Shown here in pieces: positions 1-6,953 of a stretch of 64,000 nt of DNA (positions are counted from its first letter, which is position 1; each line of letters opens with the position of its first letter). A program made the position numbers and the translations under genes. Below the pieces are notes generated by a model. That model saw only the letters and a list, made by a program, of their open reading frames with translations, did not search any database and had not been told where the DNA came from. The stretch is from the NCBI GenBank assembly GCA_016200135.1, contig JACQFI010000056.1, forward strand, positions 1-64,000. Reading direction: 5' to 3'. The stretch is from Planctomycetota bacterium (GTDB lineage: Bacteria > Planctomycetota > SZUA-567 > H5-PLA8).

Positions 1-81
1 CTCTCGCATCAGGGTCAGGTAAGGTGCCACAAAGGCCCATTCGTCGTCGCTTGCATCGGAAGGGTAGGGTTTCCTTTTCAT
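1..81 (-). CDS. IS5-family transposase, N-terminal fragment (runs off window)
   Basis: Reading leftward from the ATG at 81-79 gives 27 codons that run off the window edge. The peptide starts MKRKPYPSDASDDEWAFVAP and continues with YLTLMRE. A lysine/arginine start followed by YPSD-x-SDxEW is the usual opening of IS5-type (DUF4096) transposases, which cut and paste their own element. Only this N-terminal helix region is visible, so the catalytic DDE residues and completeness cannot be judged. The element must extend beyond coordinate 1. Its upstream terminal repeat, if present, should lie in about 82-130, but I could not identify it. Confidence 0.75.
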   Translation of the reverse strand, partial: MKRKPYPSDASDDEWAFVAPYLTLMRE

Positions 82-131
82 TTACCCTGCATCGGCTATT
101 TTCGCTCAAAAGTGCATAACACGCTCTAAAA

Positions 132-159
132 TTGACGCTCGTGAAGGCTGGGCTATAAG
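132..159 (+). promoter_or_regulatory. Sigma-70 type promoter of the fluoride riboswitch-crcB unit
   Basis: The -35 box TTGACG is at 132-137 and the -10 box TATAAG at 154-159, each matching consensus at 5 of 6 positions, with a 16-base spacer. Transcription would start near 165-167, just before the riboswitch aptamer. This makes the fluoride unit independent of the transposase gene, which points the other way. Confidence 0.65.
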
Positions 160-170
160 GGGGCCGACAA

Positions 171-278
171 TCCAAAGGCCATGGGGTCGGCCTGAACCGC
201 CTCGTTTTGCCGCGCGGGTTTCCGCGTGCCGACGGCTGATGACTCCTGGCGAACCGGACGGTTCGATTCAGGAGTCAT
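171..278 (+). ncRNA. Fluoride riboswitch (crcB motif) with translational expression platform
   Basis: P1 is GGCC 177-180 paired with GGCC 189-192. The P1 loop ATGGGGTC is followed by the linker TGAACCGCC, a variable P2 arm, and the conserved tail GGCTGATGACTCC at about 234-246. GGGGTC 183-188 can pair with GACTCC 241-246 (one G-U) to form the aptamer pseudoknot. The same 3' strand can instead form a perfect 10-bp hairpin, 239-248 with 269-278. That hairpin buries the AGGAG ribosome-binding site (270-274), eight bases before the crcB start. Fluoride binding should hold the pseudoknot, free the ribosome-binding site and switch crcB on. No U-tract follows the hairpin, so control is probably translational. 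Confidence 0.88.
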
Positions 279-282
279 TTCC

Positions 283-663
283 ATGCTCAAAGTCATCCTG
301 GTATTTGTCGGCGGCGGGCTGGGTTCCGCAGCGCGCTACGGGGTCAGTCTTCTGCTGGTACCCAAAGAAGGGACCTTTCCCTGGAATACGTTCACGGTCA
401 ATGTCGTGGGATGTTTCGTAATCGGGATAATCGCTGCTTACCTTAAAGCCCGTCACTCCGAAGTGGAATGGGCGCCACTCTTCTTCGTAACAGGTATTCT
501 TGGCGGCTTTACGACGTTTTCCTCTTTCGGAAACGAGACGATTTTCCTGATTCGCTACGATGAATGGCGGCTGGCATGCGCCTATGCCTCGGGGAGCATA
601 TGCTTTGGGTTGCTCGCAGTCTGGATCGGCTGGGTAATCGTGGAAGCACTAACGCGTTCTTAA
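283..663 (+). CDS. crcB: Fluc-type fluoride ion channel (CrcB)
   Basis: A 126-residue inner-membrane protein with four hydrophobic segments, the usual length of the Fluc/CrcB family. Fluc channels are dual-topology dimers that let toxic fluoride leave the cell. Family signatures are present: GGGLGSAARY (residues 10-19), WNTFTVNVVGCF with the conserved Asn40, and GFTTFSSFGNE (75-85), which carries the pore phenylalanines. The ATG at 283 is chosen over an in-frame upstream start (about 226) because 226-282 is riboswitch sequence and AGGAG lies eight bases before 283. The upstream fluoride riboswitch confirms the role. The next gene, on the other strand, ends 23 bases downstream. Confidence 0.96.
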   Translation: MLKVILVFVGGGLGSAARYGVSLLLVPKEGTFPWNTFTVNVVGCFVIGIIAAYLKARHSEVEWAPLFFVTGILGGFTTFSSFGNETIFLIRYDEWRLACAYASGSICFGLLAVWIGWVIVEALTRS

Positions 664-686
664 AGTTTCCCTTATTCCAAAGATGG

Positions 687-1577
687 TCAGACGAACACCA
701 CGCCCGCGTACCCGACAAAATCGCACGGCTCGCCTTTTTTGCCGCGCTCCCAGCTTGTGACGTGTTCCAGCAGCACGCCCTTCGCCGCGCCGAGCGCGTG
801 GCTTGCGGCGATCGCGGCGGCCGCGGCGGCGGGGCCGCAGCAACTCTTGTCCTCTTCGCCGGCCGCATACGCGCCGGGCGCGTCCAGCGCGAGCACGCGC
901 TCGAGGAAGCGGCGGTCGTTGACTTCCTTCGACCAGCGGTGCGCCTTCATGCCCACGCCCTGCGGCGCGAAGTCGTAGTAGTTCGGGCCGTAATGCGTGA
1001 GGTCCACGCTGGCGACGGCGGCGATTTTTCTTCCGATCTTCTGCGCCGCGTCCGCGGCAATGCGGCCCACGCCGGGGCCAAATTCGCCGAACGGCATCGC
1101 CACGGGCACGAAGCGCGCGCCGGGCAGCGCGTCCATCAAGAATGGGAGTTGCACTTCGATCGCGTGGTCGCCCTCATGAGCGCGGGCGTGATCTACGATT
1201 TGCCCGCGGCCCTGATCGAGCATCGCGCGCGCAAGGTTCGCGTCGATCTCGGCTTCGCCGCCAGGCACGCGCCACTTGCCTTCGGACTGCAACGAAGGCG
1301 CGTGCACGTCCGGCCGGTGCGCCGTGGCGAAGATCACGACGGTCTCGGGTTTTGTCTTGGCCTGTTTTAGCGCCTCGAAGACCGCGAGCGCCGTCGGTCC
1401 CGAGTACGCCCAGCCCGCGTGCGGCACGAGGCCGCCGAAGATCGCCTTCCCGCTAAGCTCCGCGGAAAGGCTGGGCGCCTGCCGGCGCAGTTCGGCGATC
1501 TCTTCCGCGCAAGCCGCGGACGAAGCCGGGTAGAAGCTGCCCGCGCGGGCGGGCTGGCGGATCTGTGTGGCGCCCAT
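687..1577 (-). CDS. amrB: Memo-family protein (AmmeMemoRadiSam system protein B)
   Basis: A 296-residue protein of the Memo family, which has a fold like class III extradiol dioxygenases and co-occurs with AMMECR1 and radical SAM proteins. The start IRQPARAGSFYP is typical. Residues expected at the metal/active site are visible: the His in VPHAGWAYSG, the His in ATAHRPDV, VDLTHYGPNY, and the Cys in EDKSCCGPA. The biochemical role of bacterial Memo is unsettled, so only family membership is claimed. It stands alone here, divergent from the DUF2062-PLD gene. The companion AMMECR1 protein is encoded at 49421-50026, and no radical SAM partner is in the window. Confidence 0.9.
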   Translation of the reverse strand: MGATQIRQPARAGSFYPASSAACAEEIAELRRQAPSLSAELSGKAIFGGLVPHAGWAYSGPTALAVFEALKQAKTKPETVVIFATAHRPDVHAPSLQSEGKWRVPGGEAEIDANLARAMLDQGRGQIVDHARAHEGDHAIEVQLPFLMDALPGARFVPVAMPFGEFGPGVGRIAADAAQKIGRKIAAVASVDLTHYGPNYYDFAPQGVGMKAHRWSKEVNDRRFLERVLALDAPGAYAAGEEDKSCCGPAAAAAAIAASHALGAAKGVLLEHVTSWERGKKGEPCDFVGYAGVVFV

Positions 1578-1707
1578 GATTCCGGTCCCTTCCTGCGTGG
1601 GCCGATAAGCGTATCAAAACGCGCGCCGAAACAGAAGTCCTTTGATCGTCTTCAGGCCGCCGTTTATGGTGGTGCTTGCCGTACGTTCGAATATCCGATC
1701 GGGGTCT

Positions 1708-3513
1708 ATGGTCACCCGCCGCGCACGCATCACCCTTCGCCGCATCGGCCGCAAGATCCTCCATGAGGACGATCCGGCACCGCGCATTGCGCGCGGCGTG
1801 GCGGCGGGTTTTTTCGCCGCGGCGTTCCCGCTGCCGGGCTTTCAGATCGCGCTGAGCGTCCTCTGCGCGGCCATCGTGAAGGGCAACAAGGCCATCTCGA
1901 TCTTTCCGCAATTCCTGGTCAACGCGGTGACGATGCTGCCACTGGCGTTCGCCGAATTCCGCATCGGCGAGTTCCTCTGGCCCGCGCGCGCCGCGAAAGC
2001 CGAAGCGACGATGGAGGCGCTCAAAGAGGTTGTGGAAGCATGGACCTGGGCGAGTCCGTTCGAATCGACCGGGGCCTTTTTCGCCGCGCTGGGCCGCATG
2101 GGCGTGGACGCGGTCGGGCCACTGCTGATTGGCGTCCTGGTCGTGGGCACCGCCGCCGCGGCGCTCGCCTACCCGCTCACGATCATCGGCGTCTGGACCT
2201 GGCGGGCGCGCAAGCATGCGCAGCGCATCGCGCGCGGTTTGCCTCCGCGAAAACGCCGTCCGCTCTCGCTGCCGGAGATCGCCCGGGAGGTCTCCGAGCT
2301 GGCCGAACACAAGGCCTTTATCGCCGCCTACACGCTGCACCCCGAACAGTTCATCAATGCGGAGTCCGCCAAACTCCTCATCGACGGGCGCGGGGCCTTT
2401 CCCGAGATGCTTGCGGCGATCGACGCGGCCAAGGAGACGGTGGACCTCGAGAGCTACATCTTCGCGGCGGACGCCACGGGCCAGCGCTTCGCCAATGCGC
2501 TTATGCGCGCCGCTGCTCGCGGCGTGCGCGTACGGCTGATTTATGATGCCATCGGGTCACTGGGCATGCCGCAGGATTTCATCGACGGCATGCTGGCAGC
2601 GGGCGTAGAAATCGCTGTATATCATCCGCTCGTGTTCTACCGGCCTTGGTGGGCCATTAACCGCCGCGACCACAAAAAGATCCTGATCGTCGATCGGACC
2701 GGTTCGTTCACCGGCGGCCTCAACATCGCCGACGAGTACGCCTCAAGGGAGAACGGCGGCAAGGGCTGGCGCGATACGCATATGCGCATTGAAGGCCAGC
2801 GCCCCGCGGCGGCGCTGGGTGGGCTATTCGCTTATTCCTGGGAGCGCTCGCTTCGCCTGACCGGCGGCGCGCCGAAGCGGCGCAGCATTCGCGAATTCGT
2901 CTCCGGGCTCCTGCGGGCGTCCGACCGGCCTCTGCCCGAACCCGCTGGCGCGCTCTCCAAGGGCGGCGTCTGGCTGCAGGTCATCGGCAACCGCGAGTTC
3001 ACCGAGCGCCGCAAGATCCGTGCGACCTATCTCCACGCCATCCGAAACGCCAAACACTACATCCTGATCGAGAACGCCTTCTTCCTGCCCGACCGCGGCA
3101 TCCGCCGAGCGCTGGCGCACGCAGTCAGCCGCGGCGTCAAAGTCGCGGTGGCGGTCTCCAAGGTGAGCGAGCCCAAGATCGGCGCGGTCGCGGGCCGCGT
3201 GCTTTACAGCGAACTGCTCGAAACGGGCATTCGCATCTACGAATGGCCCGAACCCATGCTGCATGCGAAGACGGCGGTGATTGACGACGCCTGGGCGGTG
3301 GTGGGCAGTTACAACATCAACCAGCGGAGTCTCTTTCACGACCTCGAAGACGTGGTCGTGATCGCCGATACGTCTTTCGCGCGCAGCCTGCGCGACCAGA
3401 CCCTTGCCGATCTGGCGCGCTGCCACGAGGTCACGCAGGAAGAACACGAGTCGCGGCCGTGGCCGCAGATGCTCGCCGAGTCCGCCGCATACATGATGCG
3501 CTACTGGCTGTAG
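1708..3513 (+). CDS. DUF2062 - phospholipase D (cardiolipin synthase-like) fusion
   Basis: About 601 residues. Residues ~5-170 form a DUF2062 membrane domain with two or three hydrophobic segments and a GFQI-type loop. The rest is a PLD-superfamily enzyme with two HKD motifs: HKKILIVD (His322) and HAKTAVID (His519), the latter followed by GSYNINQRS. Two-HKD membrane enzymes of this size are usually cardiolipin synthases or related phosphatidyltransferases, so a role in phospholipid synthesis at the inner membrane is likely. The ATG at 1708 (GGGG a few bases upstream) is preferred to the in-frame ATG at 1642, whose extension is not DUF2062-like. The convergent HEAT gene ends seven bases beyond the stop. 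Confidence 0.85.
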   Translation: MVTRRARITLRRIGRKILHEDDPAPRIARGVAAGFFAAAFPLPGFQIALSVLCAAIVKGNKAISIFPQFLVNAVTMLPLAFAEFRIGEFLWPARAAKAEATMEALKEVVEAWTWASPFESTGAFFAALGRMGVDAVGPLLIGVLVVGTAAAALAYPLTIIGVWTWRARKHAQRIARGLPPRKRRPLSLPEIAREVSELAEHKAFIAAYTLHPEQFINAESAKLLIDGRGAFPEMLAAIDAAKETVDLESYIFAADATGQRFANALMRAAARGVRVRLIYDAIGSLGMPQDFIDGMLAAGVEIAVYHPLVFYRPWWAINRRDHKKILIVDRTGSFTGGLNIADEYASRENGGKGWRDTHMRIEGQRPAAALGGLFAYSWERSLRLTGGAPKRRSIREFVSGLLRASDRPLPEPAGALSKGGVWLQVIGNREFTERRKIRATYLHAIRNAKHYILIENAFFLPDRGIRRALAHAVSRGVKVAVAVSKVSEPKIGAVAGRVLYSELLETGIRIYEWPEPMLHAKTAVIDDAWAVVGSYNINQRSLFHDLEDVVVIADTSFARSLRDQTLADLARCHEVTQEEHESRPWPQMLAESAAYMMRYWL

Positions 3514-3519
3514 CCGGTC

Positions 3520-4911
3520 TCAGAAACGGTCGTTTTCTCCTGCAGGCGCTGTCTTGTTTGGAGTCGGTTCCGCGACAGGAGCTGGGACCTTGGCCGGCGT
3601 GACTTTAGGCGCGCGCTGCTCCGTCCCGGGAAGGTCTGCTTCGCCAGCATTAAGGTGGTGCTTGACTGCGGCGTCATTATCGCGCGCGATCAAGTCCTTT
3701 AGCATCTTGAGCAACCGCTGCGCCTGTGCATTTGCAGGACTCGTCGTCAAAATTCGCTGCAACGACATCATGGCCGCATCATACTTTTGCTGTTTGATGA
3801 GATCCTGGCTCTCAGCCAACATCTTGCTTATCTGATCGGCCTGACGCTGCGCATCCTCGCGTGCCAACAACACCTGTTCCTGCGCCACTTGGGCCTCTTT
3901 CGAAGCCGGATCGAGTTTGAGCGCCTCGGACTTCTCGTTGCGGGCCTTCACTTCGTTGTCGCGGGCCACCTGCACCATCTGCTGCTGCTTCAGGAGCACG
4001 CCCTTGACCTTGGCCAGTTCATCTGCGCGGCGGGAGTTCTCGCGAACGAGTTCTTCGTTCAGCGCCGCCTCGGCTACGGCCTTGTCGCGGTCCTTCAGTG
4101 CTCCTTGCAGCGCTTGGACGGCGCGGTCGTCGTCGGGCACATATTTCGAAAGCATTACCACCGCCTGGAGCCGGACCTCCCAACCGGGATCGGCCAGCAA
4201 TTTGATGATCTCCGGCACGGAGTTCTTGTCCTCCAGCGCCGCCAGCACGATGCCCGCATCCTGCTTTTCGGCCGGCGTGCCTTCTCTCATCATTTTGAGC
4301 AGCAGGGGCAGTGCCTCCGCGCCGATCCGAGCCAAAGCATGCCGCGCTTTCTCTTTCGTCTCTTCGTCCTTGCCTGCTTTGAGAATGCTTACCCACTCTT
4401 CCGCAGTCTTGCCTTGGTACGTGGCGGCCTCGACCGCGTTCGGCGCTTCCACATGCACGGGCGCAGGCTGCGGCACAGTCACCGGATCGGGGACGTTGGG
4501 CGGCGGAACCGGCTGCGGCGCGGGCGGCGGCTTAGGCCCGGGATTTTCCTCCGCCACGCTTGAACGCGATTTGAGAACGGGAGCGTTCAAGTTGGACAGC
4601 ATCATCGTAGCCGCGATCACCACCGCTGCCGCCGCGATAGCGCCCAGTGCCAAGTAGACAACCCGCCGCGGCGACGCCGGGTTTCCGGCCTCCGCGCGCT
4701 GCAGCATCCCGGCCTCCTCGGCTCGAAAAAAGCCGTCGAAGCCCGCGTTCTCCGCGCGCATCGCGTCGATCTCATCCCGGCAGCGCGCGCATGCGTTCAA
4801 GTGCTCCTGCGCGTGGGCGCGCTCTTCTGCGCGCGCCGTGCCCACGGCAAGCGCTTCCAGCAGTGCGCCGTCGAGATGCGTTCCGTTCCGGTCGAAAGGG
4901 GAGCTGTTCAT
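3520..4911 (-). CDS. Putative anti-sigma factor with zinc finger, TM segment and HEAT repeats
   Basis: 463 residues. An N-terminal HxxxHxxxCxxC motif (His33, His37, Cys41, Cys44) matches the zf-HC2 fold that anti-sigma factors use to hold ECF sigma factors. A single membrane helix (~84-105) and a Pro-rich linker follow, then HEAT repeats (~160-290) and a coiled-coil/TPR-like region (~290-420). The start ATG overlaps the sigma gene's stop by four bases (ATGA), showing translational coupling. The likely job is to sequester the sigma factor at the membrane and release it when the periplasmic HEAT/TPR part senses a ligand or envelope stress. The signal is unknown. The zinc-finger and coupling evidence is strong; the sensing role is inferred. 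Confidence 0.82.
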   Translation of the reverse strand: MNSSPFDRNGTHLDGALLEALAVGTARAEERAHAQEHLNACARCRDEIDAMRAENAGFDGFFRAEEAGMLQRAEAGNPASPRRVVYLALGAIAAAAVVIAATMMLSNLNAPVLKSRSSVAEENPGPKPPPAPQPVPPPNVPDPVTVPQPAPVHVEAPNAVEAATYQGKTAEEWVSILKAGKDEETKEKARHALARIGAEALPLLLKMMREGTPAEKQDAGIVLAALEDKNSVPEIIKLLADPGWEVRLQAVVMLSKYVPDDDRAVQALQGALKDRDKAVAEAALNEELVRENSRRADELAKVKGVLLKQQQMVQVARDNEVKARNEKSEALKLDPASKEAQVAQEQVLLAREDAQRQADQISKMLAESQDLIKQQKYDAAMMSLQRILTTSPANAQAQRLLKMLKDLIARDNDAAVKHHLNAGEADLPGTEQRAPKVTPAKVPAPVAEPTPNKTAPAGENDRF

Positions 4912-5468
4912 GGCGCGAACTCCTTTAAAGCCGCGCGTAAGCCGATGCGGGCGCGGTAGAGCCGCGCGCGCAGGGTCTCTTGCGCGATATTCAGTTCCTT
5001 GGCGGCATCTTCGTGCTTCAGGCCTTCCTGATGTACGAGCAGGAACGCCACGCGCTGCGGGTCAGGCAGCGCATCTACGGCGCGGCGTAACCGGCCGCGC
5101 ACCTCCTCGGCTTCCAGAGGCTCGGCATAGACGGGCGCTTCGGCCGCATCCGCCGCGACGGACGGTCGCGGCGCGAGCCGCGCGAGCATATCCAACGCCA
5201 CGCGACGGACAGTCGTTCGGGCAAACACGGCCAGCGTGCCTTTGCGCGGATCAAAGGAGCCGGCATTGCGGACCAGCCGCAGCAGCGCCTCCTGCACCGC
5301 GTCCTCCGCATCGTCGGAGCGGCGCAGGATCGCGGAAGCCGTCCGGACAAGCAACGGCCGCAAGGCTTCGAGCCGCGCGTGATAGGCGGCATCGCCGCCC
5401 GAGGCGGACGGTCCCGGTTCGATTCGGCTCCCGCTCAATAGGGCCTCTGCAAAAATCGTGGTGCTCAA
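4908..5468 (-). CDS. ECF-type RNA polymerase sigma factor
   Basis: 186 residues with the two domains of ECF sigma factors. Region 2 is around DDAEDAVQEALLRLVRN (-10 recognition and core binding). Region 4 is LPDPQRVAFLLVHQEGLKHEDAAKELN followed by a helix-turn-helix ending RLYRARIGLRAAL (-35 recognition). The ~45-residue linker is rich in Ala and Pro. It is the first gene of a two-gene unit with the overlapping zinc-finger/HEAT anti-sigma gene, so the two very likely form a sigma/anti-sigma switch. Regulation by autotranscription is expected for the family, but I could not identify a specific ECF promoter upstream. Confidence 0.92.
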   Translation of the reverse strand: MSTTIFAEALLSGSRIEPGPSASGGDAAYHARLEALRPLLVRTASAILRRSDDAEDAVQEALLRLVRNAGSFDPRKGTLAVFARTTVRRVALDMLARLAPRPSVAADAAEAPVYAEPLEAEEVRGRLRRAVDALPDPQRVAFLLVHQEGLKHEDAAKELNIAQETLRARLYRARIGLRAALKEFAP

Positions 5469-5606
5469 GTTCGCCTCCGCGCCGATCCGCCATCCAGTAC
5501 GGCAAACCCGCGACGGCGTGATTCAAATTCCCAAAGAATTTCTAACACATGCACGATCTGGGTGTTAGGCACTACATCGCGAAGTGCGTGGTGGTAATCT
5601 TTGCGC

Positions 5607-6947
5607 ATGCCGTGGGCCGACGCCTCATCTATCGAAGCCGCGCCCGAGCACCCTAGCCCGGCCGAGCACCCCGCCGCCTACGGCACGCTGCTCGTCTCGG
5701 GCTGGGCAGTCTTCCTGCTTCATCTCGGGCTCGCGGGCTTCGCGGCGTACAACGCGTACGATCTCCTCACCAATGGCTTTCTGGCCTCTTTCGGCGCCAT
5801 CGTGCGCAATGGGGCGTACGTGCTGGGTTATATTGGAACAGGTCTCTGCCTCCTCTATCTTGTCCTCTCCATTCAGCGCTTCGATCGACTCTTCGCCCGG
5901 CTGGCTCCGGGACCGGTCGCGCCCGCGTCCAGGACCTCCTGGCTCTGCACCGTGCCGCTGCTTGCCGCCGGCGGCACGCTCCTGGTCGTCACGCTGCTGC
6001 GCGCGTTCGATCCGGAACTGCCCGCGCACAGTTGGAGTTTCCCGAACATCGTCCTCGCGGGCTACTTTGTGCTGGCCGGCCTGAGCGCCGAGGCCGTTGC
6101 ACGGCTGCTGAAGCGCGCCGAGGCTGCCGGCGCGCGCCTCGCGGGAGCGCCCGCAAACGCAGGTCAACGCAGCGACCGCATGCTCCTCGTTACGGTTCTC
6201 GGGTCCGCATGCTTGCGCTTCGGGGGCATGGTGTTCTTCCTCTATTTCCTGCTGAAGAGGGGCGACGCCAATCCGGGTTTCGAATCGTTTCTGATTGCCG
6301 ACCACGCGTATCGCATGATCTATGTGGCGGCCGGCACGGTCGCCTTTGCCGTCCTGGCGCGCGCATGGGGCCGTGCCCTCGCGGCCTGGCTGCGCGCGGC
6401 GAAAGGCTCTGGTGCATCCGCCCCGGCAACGCTTTCCGGCGGCGGCCACCCGTACCTGGTCGCGGCCTTCGGCGCGGCGATATTTCTCTGTGGCGCGGTG
6501 GACGCGTACCGCTTTGGGGCCGCCTTCTACGCGCCCATGGCCCAGTTTCTCGTCGAAGCCTACGTGATCCTGCCGTGGGTGGTGATGCGCCTGGACGCGC
6601 GGCGCATCCGCGCGGCGGCGGAAGTCCTCGCCGCAAACGCGCCCGCGGCCGCGCCGTCCTCGCGCCGCTCGGTGGTCTGGGTTTCACGTCTGGTTGTCTT
6701 CGCGGTCGTGCTGGCGATCTTCGGGCAGGCGTTCACCGACGCAATCTTGGACGGCGCCGCCGCCGGTTCCGGCTGGATGGTCTGGCGCTACTTCTCGGTC
6801 TCGCTCGTCTGGCGCTCGTTCCTGCATCGCGAGCTCTTCTGGTTTCTGTGTGTAGGTTCGCTCACCGTAGAAGCCGTCGCGTTCGAGGACGCGCTGGAGC
6901 GCCTCGCAGCCGGGACTTTCAACACAGGTGCGGAATCCGCCTCGTGA
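5607..6947 (+). CDS. Multi-pass membrane protein of unknown function
   Basis: About 446 residues with roughly ten hydrophobic segments and no motif I recognise. Examples are near the N-terminus (LLVSGWAVFLLHLGLAGFAA), around MVFFLYFLLKRGD, and in the C-terminal third (VVFAVVLAIFGQAF). It resembles integral membrane proteins with paired short helices and no extramembrane domain. The ATG at 5607 has no good ribosome-binding site, and TTG at 5601 is an alternative. It is divergent from the sigma gene and convergent with the MFS gene, whose stop lies six bases away. Substrate and role are unknown. Codon use matches the neighbours. Confidence 0.7.
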   Translation: MPWADASSIEAAPEHPSPAEHPAAYGTLLVSGWAVFLLHLGLAGFAAYNAYDLLTNGFLASFGAIVRNGAYVLGYIGTGLCLLYLVLSIQRFDRLFARLAPGPVAPASRTSWLCTVPLLAAGGTLLVVTLLRAFDPELPAHSWSFPNIVLAGYFVLAGLSAEAVARLLKRAEAAGARLAGAPANAGQRSDRMLLVTVLGSACLRFGGMVFFLYFLLKRGDANPGFESFLIADHAYRMIYVAAGTVAFAVLARAWGRALAAWLRAAKGSGASAPATLSGGGHPYLVAAFGAAIFLCGAVDAYRFGAAFYAPMAQFLVEAYVILPWVVMRLDARRIRAAAEVLAANAPAAAPSSRRSVVWVSRLVVFAVVLAIFGQAFTDAILDGAAAGSGWMVWRYFSVSLVWRSFLHRELFWFLCVGSLTVEAVAFEDALERLAAGTFNTGAESAS

Positions 6948-6953
6948 GCGCGG

